Positions 45,673 through 53,574 of a DNA stretch of 64,000 bases are shown in pieces. Made by a program: the position numbers and the translations under genes. Source of the stretch: JADGRF01 sp035274465 (GTDB lineage: Bacteria > Myxococcota_A > Polyangia > Polyangiales > JAFGIB01). Where the stretch lies: the NCBI GenBank assembly GCA_035274465.1, contig DATEOF010000446.1, positions 1-64,000 on the forward strand, given 5' to 3'. The notes under the pieces were generated by a model. It did no database searches. It was not told where the DNA came from and saw nothing but the letters and a program-made list of their open reading frames with translations. How positions within the stretch are numbered: the first letter of the stretch is position 1; each line of letters begins with the position of its first letter.

Positions 45673-47211
45673 TCACTTGCCGATCGCTCTACGAATCAAG
45701 TCGGCCATCTTGAACGTGTCGGCTTCGGGGCGCCAGCCGGGGTCCTGTCTCAACCACGAGCTGCTGTCGTGCAACAGGATGCCGGCGAAGACCTCCGTTA
45801 CGATTCGACCCCCAACGCTGCCCAAACGGATCGGCGTGGCGTCGTCCTTGAACTGCTGTTGTGCCTCGGACAACACGTAGAACCAGAGCGGCGCCTTGCC
45901 CGCGAACTCGCGGCTGATCGCGGTGATCGGCCGGTTGCTCGAGGCGCTGTCCTCGTTGGCCTTTCCGACCTTCAGCTCTTCATCCCGCAGAACTCGCTCG
46001 CCCATGGCGCGCGCGACGTCCTGACCCGACGGCAAGTCCATGCTCGCGCCGCGCAGCAGGTTGCGCGCAGCCAGGGAGGGTTGACCGCTCGCGACCGATA
46101 GCGGCAGCTGTCCGAGCGGGTTCACCAGCGACGTGTCGATCTTGTATGCGGGCTGCAGGCGCTCGAAGCCGACGTTCGACGGCTTGTTGCCCATGTCGAA
46201 GTACAAGTTCCACTCGATCGCCCAGTTCTCCGGGAACTCGCGGAAGCCGTTGAGCGACGCGTTGTCGTCCTCCGAGTGGAAGATCAGCTTGCGCTCGTTG
46301 ATCGGATCACCCTCGTCTTTCTTTCGCCCGAGGCTGGTGTTCAATCGATAGATCGGCCGCACCATCGAGTGTCCGAAGCGATAGGCTGCGGCCGAGAACT
46401 CGATCGGCATGTAGGCGCCGACGACCGGCTTGTAGAACTCGAGGTGCGGAGGATCGAAGCGCAGGTGCTTCTTGCTGTGCAAGTGCGGCAGCACGGCGCA
46501 AACCGTCTCGGGTCCGACGATTGTGGGCAGGAAGTCGTGCACCAACACCCACTGGTAGTGCCAGCGTACGAGCTGTTGGATCTCGCCGAAGCTCTTGGTC
46601 GGGTTGTCGTCGGCCAGTCGGTTGTGAAAACGCAGCATGATGCCGTGCAGCTGCGAGACGATCACGTTCTCGTCGTTGCGTGGATCGCCGATCAGCGCCC
46701 GCGCGCGCGAGCCCGTGGCCGGGTTGGCGTGCCGCGGCAGATCGCGCGCCTGGGCATCATTCGGATTGCCGATCAGGTTGCGCCCCAGCTTGAAGTGCCG
46801 CCCGTCGTCTTCGTAGAGGTAGGGCTGGTCATCAGGGCCGCGACCGTACACGGAGTCCAGGTCGAAGCGTGGCGTCCGGAAGTCCACCAACGCATCCGGA
46901 TCGTTCTTGCGCTCGAGCGAGCTCGCCGGATCGAACGTCAGATCGTGGTCGATGAACTGTCCGAGGTAGGTGTAACCCGCAGAAATCCCTTGATTCTCTT
47001 CGTCGTCGATCTCGTTCTCGGGCGTCGGAGCGTCCTCCGCTTCTGCGGTCATCGCGGCGCCGAGCGCCAGCAACGCGTCCTGTGAGTATCGCGCGCCCGG
47101 CAAGCGCCGGAACATGCGACCAAAGCGCCCTTCGAAGGATGGGGAGCGTGGAACCGAATCGAGTCCGCGAAGGAGTCCGTGAGCGGTGCCTGGAAGTCTC
47201 TGACGTGGCAT
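45673..47211 (-). CDS. Animal-type haem peroxidase
   Basis: The 512-residue protein has the peroxidase-cyclooxygenase core: the distal histidine His89 in GQFIDHDLTFDP, the catalytic arginine in IGDPRNDEN (about 178), and the proximal histidine His281 in AYRFGHSMVRP. The length, lack of a signal peptide and R-L-N-T-S-L sequence fit bacterial members, which oxidise halides, phenols or fatty acids using peroxide. Substrate is unknown. The ATG at 47211 is preceded by GAGG nine bases upstream. The gene ends four bases from the discoidin-domain gene and diverges from the outer-membrane-like gene. Confidence 0.92.
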   Translation of the reverse strand: MPRQRLPGTAHGLLRGLDSVPRSPSFEGRFGRMFRRLPGARYSQDALLALGAAMTAEAEDAPTPENEIDDEENQGISAGYTYLGQFIDHDLTFDPASSLERKNDPDALVDFRTPRFDLDSVYGRGPDDQPYLYEDDGRHFKLGRNLIGNPNDAQARDLPRHANPATGSRARALIGDPRNDENVIVSQLHGIMLRFHNRLADDNPTKSFGEIQQLVRWHYQWVLVHDFLPTIVGPETVCAVLPHLHSKKHLRFDPPHLEFYKPVVGAYMPIEFSAAAYRFGHSMVRPIYRLNTSLGRKKDEGDPINERKLIFHSEDDNASLNGFREFPENWAIEWNLYFDMGNKPSNVGFERLQPAYKIDTSLVNPLGQLPLSVASGQPSLAARNLLRGASMDLPSGQDVARAMGERVLRDEELKVGKANEDSASSNRPITAISREFAGKAPLWFYVLSEAQQQFKDDATPIRLGSVGGRIVTEVFAGILLHDSSSWLRQDPGWRPEADTFKMADLIRRAIGK

Positions 47212-47235
47212 GAAACGAACCTCGCAAGCGCTGGG

Positions 47236-47270
47236 GTTGAACGACTGGGAGCTGCTGCGGTTCGTTCAAC
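47236..47270. promoter_or_regulatory. Nine-base inverted repeat in a divergent intergenic region
   Basis: GTTGAACGA (47236-47244) and its exact reverse complement TCGTTCAAC (47262-47270) are separated by 17 bases, a spacing compatible with a dimeric regulator binding two major grooves. They lie between the divergent peroxidase (start 47211) and the outer-membrane-like gene (start 47417), closer to the peroxidase. No regulator gene is adjacent. The rest of the 205-base gap shows nothing definite. Confidence 0.35.
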
Positions 47271-47416
47271 ATGCGTCATCACCTGCTCACGCGCGGTGAG
47301 ATGCCTCACCTAGATGCCGCTTTTGGCTGCAGCTCTTCACCGATAACTCCCGCGCTCGTCACGCAAACGCAATCGGACGGCGCGAGTGTAGGTCCACTCA
47401 ATCGCTGGAGAGTGCC

Positions 47417-48205
47417 ATGCAACAGGCGCTTCGCTGTGCCTTGTGGTCGTTCTGTGCGTTGTCGGTGCTCGCCGGCTCTCGAGTCAGGGCGCAGCAAGAT
47501 GCCGAACCGGTGCGGCGAGGAAGTGCGGCCGATGCCGCGGCGCAGGGCATGCTGTTGCCGGAGGTGATCGCACCCGGCGGCGGTCGCAGCCATGCGGTCG
47601 CGGACGTGATCGGCGGCTACGACAGTGCCGAGAACACCGCGGTATTGCGCGCGATCGGCGACGTTCAAGTCATTGGTCCACTCGACTTGCGCTTCGGCGT
47701 GACCTACACGCCCGACGCGCCGAACGGCGACGTCCAGCCTCACTTCGGGTTGCGTGTGCGCGCGCTCAACCAGAAGTCGCACGGCATCGACATGGCGCTC
47801 GCAGTCTTCTACCGCATGGAGCGCTTCACCGATGACGAGGGTTTGATCCAGGGGCTGGTTTCCCTCGGCGCGCGTTTCGACCGCGTCGGCGTGTTCGGGC
47901 ACATGTCGTACGGTCAAGACCCCGAAGGCGACGATCGCGAGGGCGACGTCGCGGTGGCGGGCTTGTACGGCCTGAGCGAACCCCTGCAACTCGGCCTCGA
48001 GACGCACGTTCGCTTCGATCTGTTCTCGGACGATCCCAAGCGCGAAGCGCGCGACGACAGCGAGTGGGATCTGATCGTCGGTCCGACCGTAAACTACAGC
48101 CTCGGACCCGTTGCGCTCATCGGGCAGGTTGGCTTTCGCGCTCTGGAGACTGACCAGGTGCACCCTGGCGTGATCGCGCTCGGAGGCGTCGGCGGGTCTT
48201 ATTGA
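47417..48205 (+). CDS. Exported, probably outer-membrane beta-barrel protein
   Basis: A 262-residue protein with a signal peptide (about 5-25, cleavage near RAQ) and GGAG seven bases before the ATG. The mature part is built of alternating beta strands separated by acidic, glycine-rich turns, with many aromatic and small residues, as in small outer-membrane barrels that end in an aromatic residue; this one ends GVGGSY. No named family was recognised. It precedes the phosphoesterase gene by 24 bases, on the same strand, and could be its secretion or anchoring partner, but this is only suggested by position. Confidence 0.7.
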   Translation: MQQALRCALWSFCALSVLAGSRVRAQQDAEPVRRGSAADAAAQGMLLPEVIAPGGGRSHAVADVIGGYDSAENTAVLRAIGDVQVIGPLDLRFGVTYTPDAPNGDVQPHFGLRVRALNQKSHGIDMALAVFYRMERFTDDEGLIQGLVSLGARFDRVGVFGHMSYGQDPEGDDREGDVAVAGLYGLSEPLQLGLETHVRFDLFSDDPKREARDDSEWDLIVGPTVNYSLGPVALIGQVGFRALETDQVHPGVIALGGVGGSY

Positions 48206-48229
48206 ATTGAACACCGAGGGAGGTTCGCC

Positions 48230-51052
48230 ATGAAACGTGCGTCGCACGCGTTTGCCGTACTGGCTTTGATCGCGCTGCAGGCTGGCGCAGCATCCGCTGA
48301 ACCCGAGAAGCCGTCCGGCGAGTTGTTGCCGACGGGCTTTCGCATCACGCCGCGGGCGGCGATCGGCTCGAAATTCGAGCGGCTCATCCCGAATCTGCCC
48401 ACGCGACCCGAGTTCGCCGCAGGCCAGGCCGTCACCAGCGTGACCAGTCCGGATGGCCGAACGTTGTTGGTGCTGACCAGCGGCTTCAACCGCAACAGCG
48501 GCGCCGATGGAAAGTCCGATCCGGCGACCTCCAACGAGTACGTGTTCGCCTACGACATCAGCGCCGGGGAACCCCAGCAGCGTCAAGTCTTGCAGTTGCC
48601 GAACACGTTCAGCGGCATCGCGTTCCACCCGGACGGCTCACGCTTCTACGTGAGCGGCGGGATGGACGACAACCTGCACGAATTCGCGCTCGAGGAAGGC
48701 GGATGGGTCGAGCGTACCCCGGCGATCGCACTCGGCCACACCGCTGGCCTCGGCAACGGGGCGACGCCACAGGCAGCCGGCGTCGCCGTGAATCGCAGCG
48801 GAACGCGCGCGCTCGTGACCAACTTCCAGAACGACTCGTCTACGCTGATCGATCTGCAGGCGCGCAGCGTGTTGGCCGAGATCGACCTGCGCCCGGGCAA
48901 GGGCAAGGCCGGCGGAACCTATCCCTACTGGGCGGTGATCCGCGGCGATGACACGGCGTTCGTCTCGAGCCAACGCGACAACGAGATCGTCGTGATCGAC
49001 ATCGCCGCCAGCAAGCCGCGCGTGGTCCGCCGGATCGCCGTGGCCAACCAACCTTCGCGCTTGCTGCTCGACCGGGCGCAGCGCCGGCTGTTCGTGGCCT
49101 GCTCCACGGCGGACTCCGTGCAAGTCATCGACGCGAGGCGCTACCGCGTGATCGACGAGATCTTCACCGCGGCGCCGCCGGTGTTGAGCTGGGATCACAC
49201 CGGCCTGCACGGCGCGAACCCCAACAGTCTCGCCCTGTCGCCCGACGAGCAGCTGCTGTACGTGACGAACGGCGGCATGAACTCGCTCGCGGTGATTCGC
49301 CTGGGCGAGCGAAGTCGTACGCTCGGCTTGATCCCGACCGGCTGGTACCCGAACTCGGTCAGCCTGAATGCCGACGGCTCGCGCCTGTACGTGATCAACG
49401 GCAAGAGCGTGCCAGGGCCGAACCCGGGTGCTTGTCGAGCCACCAACTCGACCTCCTCCGATGCGAACCTCGGCTGCTCCGCCAAGAACCTCTACACCTG
49501 GCAGTTGCACAAGGCCGGGTTGCTCACGCTGCCGGCGCCGACTCCGGCGCAGTTGTTTCAGCTGACCTGGCAGGTCGCGATCAACAACCGCTTCCCGGGC
49601 GTGGTCAGCTACGAGACACACGCGCGCACCATGGCGTTCCTGCGCAGCAAGATCAAGCACGTGATCTACGTGGTCAAAGAGAACCGCACCTACGACCAGG
49701 TGCTCGGCGACTTGCCGATCGGCGACGGCGATCCCTCGCTCACGCTCTTTCCACAAACGATCACGCCGAACCACCACGCGCTCGCCAGCACCTTCGTGAC
49801 CATGGACAGGTTCATGGACAGCGGTGAGGTCAGCGGCGACGGCTGGAACTGGACCGTGGCCGGGCGCACGACCGACTTCACCGAGAAGACCGTGTCGGTC
49901 AACTACGGTGGCCGCGGCTTGAACTACGACTGGGAAGGCACCAATCGCGATGTCAACGTGAGTCTGCCGACGCTCGAGTTGCGCCTGGCCGCAAATCCGC
50001 AGTCGCCGCCCGATGCCGACGTGCTGCCCGGCACGAACGACGTCGCTGCTCCCGATGGCCCGGGAGGCGAGATCGGCACCGGCTACCTGTGGGACGCGGC
50101 GCTGCGCAAGGGCTTGAGTATTCGCAACTACGGGTTCTTCGGCGACGGCATCCGCTACGGGATCGAAGAAGGCCAGCCGGGCCACGTGCCCCTGGTGCGC
50201 GACCCCCAGGCGCAGGGCATCGTGCAGTTCTTCCCGGCCAACAGCGCGCTGCAAGACACCAGCGATCCGTACTTCCGCACGTACGACATGCGCAACCCGG
50301 ACTACTGGCTGTTTCGTGAGTGGGAGCGGGAGTTCGACGGCTACGTCGCGAACGGCAAGCTGCCTGCGCTCACCTTCCTGCGCTTCCCGCACGATCACTT
50401 CGGAGATTTCGCGGCAGCCATCGACGGCGTGAACACACCGGACACGCAGATGGCCGACAACGACTGTGCGATCGGCATGCTCGCAGACAAGGTCTTCAAG
50501 AGTCGCTACGCCGACGACACGCTGATCTTCATCATCGAGGACGATGCGCAGAACGGCGGCGATCACGTCGACGCGCACCGCAGCATCGCCTACGTGCTCG
50601 GTCCCTACGTGAAGCGCGGCGAGCTGGTCTCCACGCCGTACACCACCGTGAGCATGGTGCGCACGATCGTCGACGTGTTGGGCCTCGAGCCGTTCAACGC
50701 CATGGTCGCCTTCACACCGCCCATGGGCGAGGTCTTCTCACCCTCCCCCGCGCTGGCCCATCCGAAGTACGACGCGATCGTTCCCGAAGTCCTGCGTACC
50801 ACGCAACTGCCACTACCGCCTCCAACGGCAGCCACGGCCAGCGTGCGCCCGCGCGGCGACGCGGCCTATTGGCAGCGCGTCCTGGGCGACCAGGACTATT
50901 CGCGCGAGGACAAGCTGGACGAGCCCGCTTTCAACCGCGCGCTCTGGCGCGGCCTGATGGGCAAGAAGCCCTACCCGAAGCAGCGCCACGGCCGAGACCT
51001 GCGCGACGACCGCGAGAAGCTACTCGGTATCGGGGCGGTCGCCACCAACTAG
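48230..51052 (+). CDS. Secreted beta-propeller protein fused to a PF04185-type phosphoesterase
   Basis: The 940-residue protein starts with a signal peptide (about 5-23) after a strong GGGAGG. Residues ~40-440 are YVTN/NHL-type propeller blades (S-P-D-G-R-T-L-L-V, FHPDGSRFYVSGG, LSPDEQLLYVTNGG). Residues ~480-840 match the alkaline-phosphatase-superfamily phosphoesterase group that includes acid phosphatases and phospholipase C (KHVIYVVKENRTYDQVLG with a nucleophile threonine or asparagine nearby, RFPHDH, and EDDAQNGGDHVDAHRS for metal). The C-terminal 90 residues are basic. It should hydrolyse an extracellular phosphoester. Its stop overlaps the convergent gene by four bases. Confidence 0.85.
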   Translation: MKRASHAFAVLALIALQAGAASAEPEKPSGELLPTGFRITPRAAIGSKFERLIPNLPTRPEFAAGQAVTSVTSPDGRTLLVLTSGFNRNSGADGKSDPATSNEYVFAYDISAGEPQQRQVLQLPNTFSGIAFHPDGSRFYVSGGMDDNLHEFALEEGGWVERTPAIALGHTAGLGNGATPQAAGVAVNRSGTRALVTNFQNDSSTLIDLQARSVLAEIDLRPGKGKAGGTYPYWAVIRGDDTAFVSSQRDNEIVVIDIAASKPRVVRRIAVANQPSRLLLDRAQRRLFVACSTADSVQVIDARRYRVIDEIFTAAPPVLSWDHTGLHGANPNSLALSPDEQLLYVTNGGMNSLAVIRLGERSRTLGLIPTGWYPNSVSLNADGSRLYVINGKSVPGPNPGACRATNSTSSDANLGCSAKNLYTWQLHKAGLLTLPAPTPAQLFQLTWQVAINNRFPGVVSYETHARTMAFLRSKIKHVIYVVKENRTYDQVLGDLPIGDGDPSLTLFPQTITPNHHALASTFVTMDRFMDSGEVSGDGWNWTVAGRTTDFTEKTVSVNYGGRGLNYDWEGTNRDVNVSLPTLELRLAANPQSPPDADVLPGTNDVAAPDGPGGEIGTGYLWDAALRKGLSIRNYGFFGDGIRYGIEEGQPGHVPLVRDPQAQGIVQFFPANSALQDTSDPYFRTYDMRNPDYWLFREWEREFDGYVANGKLPALTFLRFPHDHFGDFAAAIDGVNTPDTQMADNDCAIGMLADKVFKSRYADDTLIFIIEDDAQNGGDHVDAHRSIAYVLGPYVKRGELVSTPYTTVSMVRTIVDVLGLEPFNAMVAFTPPMGEVFSPSPALAHPKYDAIVPEVLRTTQLPLPPPTAATASVRPRGDAAYWQRVLGDQDYSREDKLDEPAFNRALWRGLMGKKPYPKQRHGRDLRDDREKLLGIGAVATN

Positions 51053-51699
51053 AAGAACAGCGCGATGATCGCGACGTAGGCGTTGCTGAACGGTTCGTCA
51101 CGGAAGAACGTCACGGGCAGCTCGTGGCTGCCAACGAACGGCCGGAGCATCCAGCCCATCTGCATGCCGACGAACGCGTACAGCAACGTCCAGACCCACA
51201 GCATCAGTCGATGCCGCGGACCACGTTCGGGGTGCGCGATCAGGCCTGCGTAGCTGCGCCGCATGACCGATTGTCCCGCCAGCGTGGCGAGCAGAAACAT
51301 CAGCGCGTTGAGCATCAGGGCGCCGTCGTGCGTAATGCCGGACAGGTAAAATATACTCGTGAGCGGGCCGAGCGACGCGAGCGCGAGGGTCAACGCGGCC
51401 TGTGCCGCCGCGATCGCGCGCAGCGCTCGAGTGAAGTCCGCCTGGAGCCCGAGCACCGCGTTCAACGTGAAGAACCCCGGCAGGCAGATCACGCTGGTCG
51501 CGAAGATCAGCAGTGGGACCTTCAGCGCCACGTACAGGAGCGCCAGCGAGCGTTCGAACGAATAGACCGTGAAGCTGCCCATGAACGCGCCGTAGGTCAC
51601 GCCCGCGAGCGCCACGACCAGCGGCAGCTCCCAGCGCGAACCGCCTCGACCGACGCCTGCCGACCCGAGCTCGTGGAGCAGTGCCGGCAGGCTCCTCAC
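51049..51699 (-). CDS. Five-segment membrane protein at the end of the mre/rod operon (paralog B)
   Basis: A 216-residue membrane protein with five hydrophobic segments, ending in a short loop rich in Phe. It is a paralog of the gene before it: both share Y-G-x-F-M-G, a membrane segment with LPGFF/FPSLY, and the strongly conserved YAxVGMQMGWxLRPFxG in the last segment. The GTG start at 51699 overlaps the upstream stop (GTGA), so translation is coupled. I do not recognise a named family. Position at the end of the shape operon suggests a role with the elongation complex. The stop overlaps the phosphoesterase gene by four bases. Confidence 0.75.
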   Translation of the reverse strand: MRSLPALLHELGSAGVGRGGSRWELPLVVALAGVTYGAFMGSFTVYSFERSLALLYVALKVPLLIFATSVICLPGFFTLNAVLGLQADFTRALRAIAAAQAALTLALASLGPLTSIFYLSGITHDGALMLNALMFLLATLAGQSVMRRSYAGLIAHPERGPRHRLMLWVWTLLYAFVGMQMGWMLRPFVGSHELPVTFFRDEPFSNAYVAIIALFF

Positions 51700-52463
51700 G
51701 AACCGAACATTTGGCGGAGATTGTCGAGCAGACCCAGGAAGAAGTTGCCGGTACGCGCACGAAACAGCTCGAACCCAGCGTCTGGATGGCCGATGAACGG
51801 GCGTAGCAGCCAGCCCATCTGCATCCCGACCAGCGCGTAGATGATCGTCCACACCCGGAAGATGGGCACCGCGCTGGGTTCGCTTGCAGCTGGCGGCGGC
51901 GCTACAGGAGGCGCTTCACCCTCGCTCGCGACGACGGGCAGCGTGGGAGCCGGAGCCACCGGCAGCTGTACGACTTGCACGAGCGTGCGTCGCAGATAGC
52001 CCAGCCCCATCACGCCGGCGACGCTCAGCAGCACCACGTTGAGCACGACGATGAACGGATAGCTGGTGGTGCTGAGCGTAAAGAACGCCAGGATGGTGCC
52101 GAGCGAGGCAGCGACCGCGAGGTTGACCACGATCGCCGACACGAGCAGACGCAGGGTGGCGAGCAGATCGAGGTTCACTCCGGCGAGCGCGCTGAACACG
52201 TAGAGCGACGGAAACGTGACCAGCAGCGTGCCCAGGAAGAGCGCCGGCAACTTGATCGTCCCCGAGATCAGCTGCAGGTAGCCAGCCAGTTGTCCGGTGC
52301 CCCAGTGCAGGGCGACCGCGAACCAACCCATGAAGAAGCCGTACGCGGCCCCCAGCGCGACGGCGAGCACGACCAACCGCTTGAGGTCGATCGCTGGCTG
52401 AGACTCCGCGGGCCGGAGCAGGGAGTCGACATCCGCGAAGTAGCTCGAGCCTGGTTTCGCCAT
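51696..52463 (-). CDS. Five-segment membrane protein in the mre/rod operon (paralog A)
   Basis: A 255-residue protein with an N-terminal cytoplasmic stretch, five membrane segments, a proline-rich loop of about 40 residues before the last segment and a C-terminal tail NFFLGLLDNLRQMF that could be amphipathic. The final segment carries YALVGMQMGWLLRPFIG, shared with the next gene. It starts three bases after rodA stops. No family name was recognised, and no enzymatic motif is seen. The tight spacing with rodA and coupling with its paralog imply co-expression with MreBCD, PBP2 and RodA. Confidence 0.78.
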   Translation of the reverse strand: MAKPGSSYFADVDSLLRPAESQPAIDLKRLVVLAVALGAAYGFFMGWFAVALHWGTGQLAGYLQLISGTIKLPALFLGTLLVTFPSLYVFSALAGVNLDLLATLRLLVSAIVVNLAVAASLGTILAFFTLSTTSYPFIVVLNVVLLSVAGVMGLGYLRRTLVQVVQLPVAPAPTLPVVASEGEAPPVAPPPAASEPSAVPIFRVWTIIYALVGMQMGWLLRPFIGHPDAGFELFRARTGNFFLGLLDNLRQMFGS

Positions 52464-52466
52464 GTT

Positions 52467-53564
52467 CTAGAAGTGAAAGCGCCTCATCGACACGTTCATC
52501 AACAAGCCGATGCCGGCCATGATCGTCAGCACGCTCGACCCGCCGTAGGAGAACAGCGGGAGCGTGATCCCCACGACCGGTAGCAGCCCGCAGACCATGC
52601 CCAGGTTGATCACCGCGTGCCAGAAGATCATCGCGGACACGCCCACCGCGACGACTGCGCCGAAGCGATCCTTGGCCTCGGAGGCGATCTTGATGCCCCA
52701 CAACACCAGCACCATGTAGAGCATGATCAGCACCACCGAGCCGATGAAGCCGTGCTCCTCGGCCCAGACCGGAAACGGAAAGTCGCTGTGCTGATCGGGC
52801 AGGAACTTGTGCTGGTTCTGCGTGCCCTGCAGGTATCCCTTGCCCGTCAACCCGCCGCTGCCGATCGCCACCTTGGCTTGATAGGCGTGCCAGCCGCTGC
52901 CGAGCAGGTCGTTCTCGGGGTCCATGAACGACGTGACGCGCGCGCGCTGATAGTCCTTGAGCAGGTAGTTCCAGGCGAGCGGCGCACTGACCGCCATCGT
53001 GATGACCAGCGTCATCAGCGAGCGCATCTTGAGGTGCGTCAGGAACATGATGGTGCAGAACACGAACACGAGGATCAGCGCGGTGCCCAGGTCTGGTTGC
53101 GCCAGGATCAAGCCCAGTGGAAACACCAGGATCAAGCCGGGGATGATCAGATCTTTGAGCGTCCGGCCCTCGGTCCGCGGATCGTTGTGCAGGTGCTTGG
53201 CGAGCGCGATGATCAAGAACAGCTTCATCAGCTCGCTCGGCTGCAAGGAGAACGAGCCTATCGGGATCCAGCGCTGCGAGCCTCGAACCTCGCGCGCCAG
53301 CAAGAACACCAGCACCAGCAAGGTGATGCCCAGACCGTACGCGACCCAGCCGTAGCGTTCGAAGTGCCGGTAGTCGACCGCGGCCACCAACACGGCCGCG
53401 CCCGCACCGAGCGTCAACCAGTAGATCTGCTGGATGTAGATGTCACGCAGCACGCCGACGCTGGTCGCGCTGTACAGGTTGATCACGCCCACCACCGAGA
53501 TCGCCGCCGTGGTCACGAACAGTGGCCAATCGAAGTGATCCTGGAAGCCTCGACGCAACGCCAT
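52467..53564 (-). CDS. rodA: RodA, SEDS peptidoglycan glycosyltransferase
   Basis: The 365-residue protein has about ten membrane segments and the SEDS motifs: GSQRWIPIGSFSLQPSELMKL, QPDLGTALIL and the loop PENDLLGSGWHAYQAK, whose aspartate is the catalytic residue of RodA. It polymerises lipid II glycan strands for side-wall growth together with PBP2. AGAGGA six bases before the ATG supports this start. It follows mrdA by ten bases. Confidence 0.96.
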   Translation of the reverse strand: MALRRGFQDHFDWPLFVTTAAISVVGVINLYSATSVGVLRDIYIQQIYWLTLGAGAAVLVAAVDYRHFERYGWVAYGLGITLLVLVFLLAREVRGSQRWIPIGSFSLQPSELMKLFLIIALAKHLHNDPRTEGRTLKDLIIPGLILVFPLGLILAQPDLGTALILVFVFCTIMFLTHLKMRSLMTLVITMAVSAPLAWNYLLKDYQRARVTSFMDPENDLLGSGWHAYQAKVAIGSGGLTGKGYLQGTQNQHKFLPDQHSDFPFPVWAEEHGFIGSVVLIMLYMVLVLWGIKIASEAKDRFGAVVAVGVSAMIFWHAVINLGMVCGLLPVVGITLPLFSYGGSSVLTIMAGIGLLMNVSMRRFHF

Positions 53565-53574
53565 ACAGTTCCTC

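Noticed and set aside
48638..50578. A 646-codon open frame on the minus strand over the phosphoesterase gene
   Set aside because: It is antisense to a propeller-phosphoesterase and has no recognisable motifs.
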